NCBI GenBank assembly: GCA_031285465.1
Contig: JAITWD010000097.1
Location: 1 to 5,790, forward strand
Source of the DNA: Lachnospiraceae bacterium
Lineage (GTDB): Bacteria; Bacillota; Clostridia; Lachnospirales; Lachnospiraceae
Length of the DNA stretch: 5,790 bases
Direction of reading: 5' to 3'
Shown: piece by piece, positions 4,760 to 5,790 of the stretch
Layout: each line of letters begins with the position of its first letter
Position numbering within the stretch: position 1 is the stretch's first letter
The notes under the pieces: model-generated
Seen by the model: the letters and a program-made list of their open reading frames with translations, nothing else
What the model was told of the DNA's origin: nothing
The model's database searches: none
Made by a program: the position numbers and the translations under genes

Positions 4760-4898
4760 TGGATGGTTTTACATGAGCAGTAGTAGGTAGATGCTGAAGG
4801 GGTATAATAAGCAGTAGCGTGAAGCTACTGGAGGGGTATAATAAGCAGTAGCGTGAAGCTACTGGAGGGCTACAATAAACAGTAGAACGAGGTGGGCG
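4709..4898 (+). repeat. Array of six 32-34 bp direct repeats ending at the kinase start
   Basis: Units begin at 4709, 4741, 4773, 4806, 4840 and 4874 (partial), each with a core close to AATAAGCAGTAG. Units 1 and 2 share GTAATGGATGGTTTTAC-type tails. Units 4 and 5 are nearly identical, with a 38-bp exact repeat (4798-4835 and 4832-4869). Both contain a perfect 7-bp hairpin CAGTAGC-GTGAA-GCTACTG (4812-4830 and 4846-4864). Unit junctions carry -10-like hexamers: TACAAT at 4738, TATAAT at 4803 and 4837, TACAAT at 4871. No TTGACA-like box lies 16-18 bp upstream of any of them. The last partial unit contributes the GAGGTG ribosome binding site region of the kinase. Confidence 0.85.
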
Positions 4899-5790
4899 AT
4901 GCAGAATAAATATTATCTTGCCTTTGATGTGGGTACTACCAATTGGAAGGCGGCAATCTATGATGAGCAGGGGCGGCAACAGGATATTGAGCGTTGTGCC
5001 ACGATCACTCATACCGATGCTGACGGTCACAGTTATTATGATCCGTACGAGTTATGGGATTGTTTGAAAGCGATCGCCCAGAAGGTCATTGGGCGCAATC
5101 CTTTCCCGATCAGCGCCATTTCGGTGGCATCGTTAGCCGAAGCGATCGTGCCGATCGATCGTGACGGCAACCCCGCCGGTCAGATCATTACCTGGTACGA
5201 TACCCGTTCGGTTGCAGAGGCGAAGGAGTATGTTTCAATGTTTGGCGCGGAATATACCTTTTCGGTCACCGGACTGGATGTCAATCCGATTTTTTCCATT
5301 CCAAAGATCATGTGGATCCGCAAGCATAAGCCGGCGGTTTATGAAGCGGCGGTCAAATGGCTGCAGCTTCATGATTATGTCCTTTTCCGGTTGTGCGGTG
5401 AGATTGTCACCGATTACACGATGGCTTGCCGGACGCTGGCGTTTGACGTTATGAAAAATGATTGGTCCGATGAGCTTTTGCACCGGCTGGAGATCGACCG
5501 CGATGTTTTTCCGCGGATCGTGGAGAGCGGAACGGTGGTCGGAACGGTTTTACCCCTTGTCGGCAGTGAACTGGGTCTGTCCGGCGCACCCAAGGTGGTG
5601 GTCGGAGGCCACGATCATCCTTGTGCTTCGATTGTTACCGGGGCGGTGCAGGATGCCAAGGTACTGGACAGTTCGGGAACGGCGGAAGCCTATCTGTATA
5701 TCTCCGCCAAAGGTGCCCGGCCGGAAATGACCTTTAAAGGTCAGCGCACAGCACGGTATCTGGAGAAGGATCGGTATGTTCTGTGGGGTG
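4899..5790 (+). CDS. FGGY-family carbohydrate kinase (N-terminal 297 codons, runs off window)
   Basis: The frame from ATG 4899 is open to the window edge. FGGY kinases are usually about 490-510 residues, so roughly 60 percent is present. The enzyme transfers phosphate from ATP to a sugar, ketose or polyol in the cytoplasm. Visible motifs are the N-terminal phosphate loop AFDVGTTNWKAAIYD (8-22), ITWYDTRS (97-104), a PKIMWIRKH segment (135-143) resembling FGGY signature 1, LHDYVLFRLCGE (158-168), TDYTMACRTLAFD (171-183), GGHDHP (236-241) with the presumed catalytic base D239, and DSSGTAE (257-263). GGHDH differs from the GGHDQ/GGGDN seen in many relatives and may mark a subfamily of uncharacterised substrate. 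GAGGTG at 4889-4894 lies 4 nt before the ATG. The 654-bp repeat-filled gap upstream suggests transcription separate from the aldolase, although function links them. Xylulokinase, rhamnulokinase or fuculokinase specificity cannot be decided. Confidence 0.93.
   Translation, partial: MQNKYYLAFDVGTTNWKAAIYDEQGRQQDIERCATITHTDADGHSYYDPYELWDCLKAIAQKVIGRNPFPISAISVASLAEAIVPIDRDGNPAGQIITWYDTRSVAEAKEYVSMFGAEYTFSVTGLDVNPIFSIPKIMWIRKHKPAVYEAAVKWLQLHDYVLFRLCGEIVTDYTMACRTLAFDVMKNDWSDELLHRLEIDRDVFPRIVESGTVVGTVLPLVGSELGLSGAPKVVVGGHDHPCASIVTGAVQDAKVLDSSGTAEAYLYISAKGARPEMTFKGQRTARYLEKDRYVLWG

Noticed and set aside
4803..4842. TATAAT hexamers as complete sigma-A promoters
   Set aside because: The sequences 16-18 bp upstream (GTAGTA, GTAGCG) do not resemble TTGACA, and there is no TGN extended -10. 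They are mentioned only as -10-like.
4709..4898. Regularly spaced direct repeats resembling a CRISPR array
   Set aside because: Similarity extends through whole 32-34 bp units, with no unique spacers of constant length, and no cas genes are present. It is an ordinary tandem repeat.
4737..5030. Reverse-strand 97-codon frame over the kinase start
   Set aside because: It is antisense to a clearly recognisable FGGY N-terminus and the repeat array, so it is a shadow frame.
5145..5170. Clustered CGATCG/GATC motifs in coding DNA
   Set aside because: They follow from frequent ATC and CGN/GAT codons throughout the genes and show no special clustering pattern.

Overview
The window is bacterial and looks like a mid-GC member of the Bacillota, probably a clostridium-like or gut-type Firmicute. 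The basis is strong Shine-Dalgarno sites (GGAGG, GAGGAG, AGAAAGG), a LacI-type regulator inside a small catabolic gene set, and the feel of the protein sequences. I cannot name a genus. All genes I support are on the + strand: the last codons of an unidentified upstream gene (3-116), a NitT/TauT-type ABC ATPase (119-877), a zinc-dependent medium-chain dehydrogenase of the sorbitol/threonine dehydrogenase type (1102-2121), a LacI-family regulator (2152-3150), a class II fructose/tagatose-bisphosphate-type aldolase (3396-4244), and the first 297 codons of an FGGY carbohydrate kinase (4899 to the window edge).

Together, dehydrogenase, kinase and aldolase make a coherent route: polyol (or other secondary alcohol) to ketose, ketose to ketose phosphate, then aldol cleavage to DHAP plus an aldehyde. 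The LacI protein is the obvious candidate regulator. The ABC ATPase may energise uptake of the substrate, but it is separated from the dehydrogenase by 224 bp of structured DNA and could belong to a different unit. The substrate cannot be read from the sequence. The ATPase has a variant ABC signature (LSVSAEQR in place of LSGGQ-R).

The gaps between genes are the most unusual part. Gap A (878-1101) holds a 16-bp direct repeat whose two copies can each pair with the same central segment, an arrangement that looks like two mutually exclusive folds. Gap B (3151-3395) can fold into a multi-branched structure closed by a 9-bp stem, followed by a 10-bp hairpin and a perfect 18-bp tandem duplication just before the aldolase ribosome binding site. 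Gap C (4245-4898, 654 bp) is packed in order with three 13-bp purine-rich tandem repeats, six consecutive hairpins (4293-4570), four copies of an 18-20 bp repeat (4592-4664), a possible 25-codon ORF with a good ribosome binding site (4682-4759), and six copies of a 32-34 bp repeat (4709-4898) running up to the kinase start codon. Some hairpins resemble one another within gap C and between gaps B and C, so they may belong to a dispersed intergenic repeat family.

I found no rRNA, tRNA, insertion sequence, transposase or CRISPR array, no convincing complete sigma-A promoter, and no classical terminator with a long U-tract.
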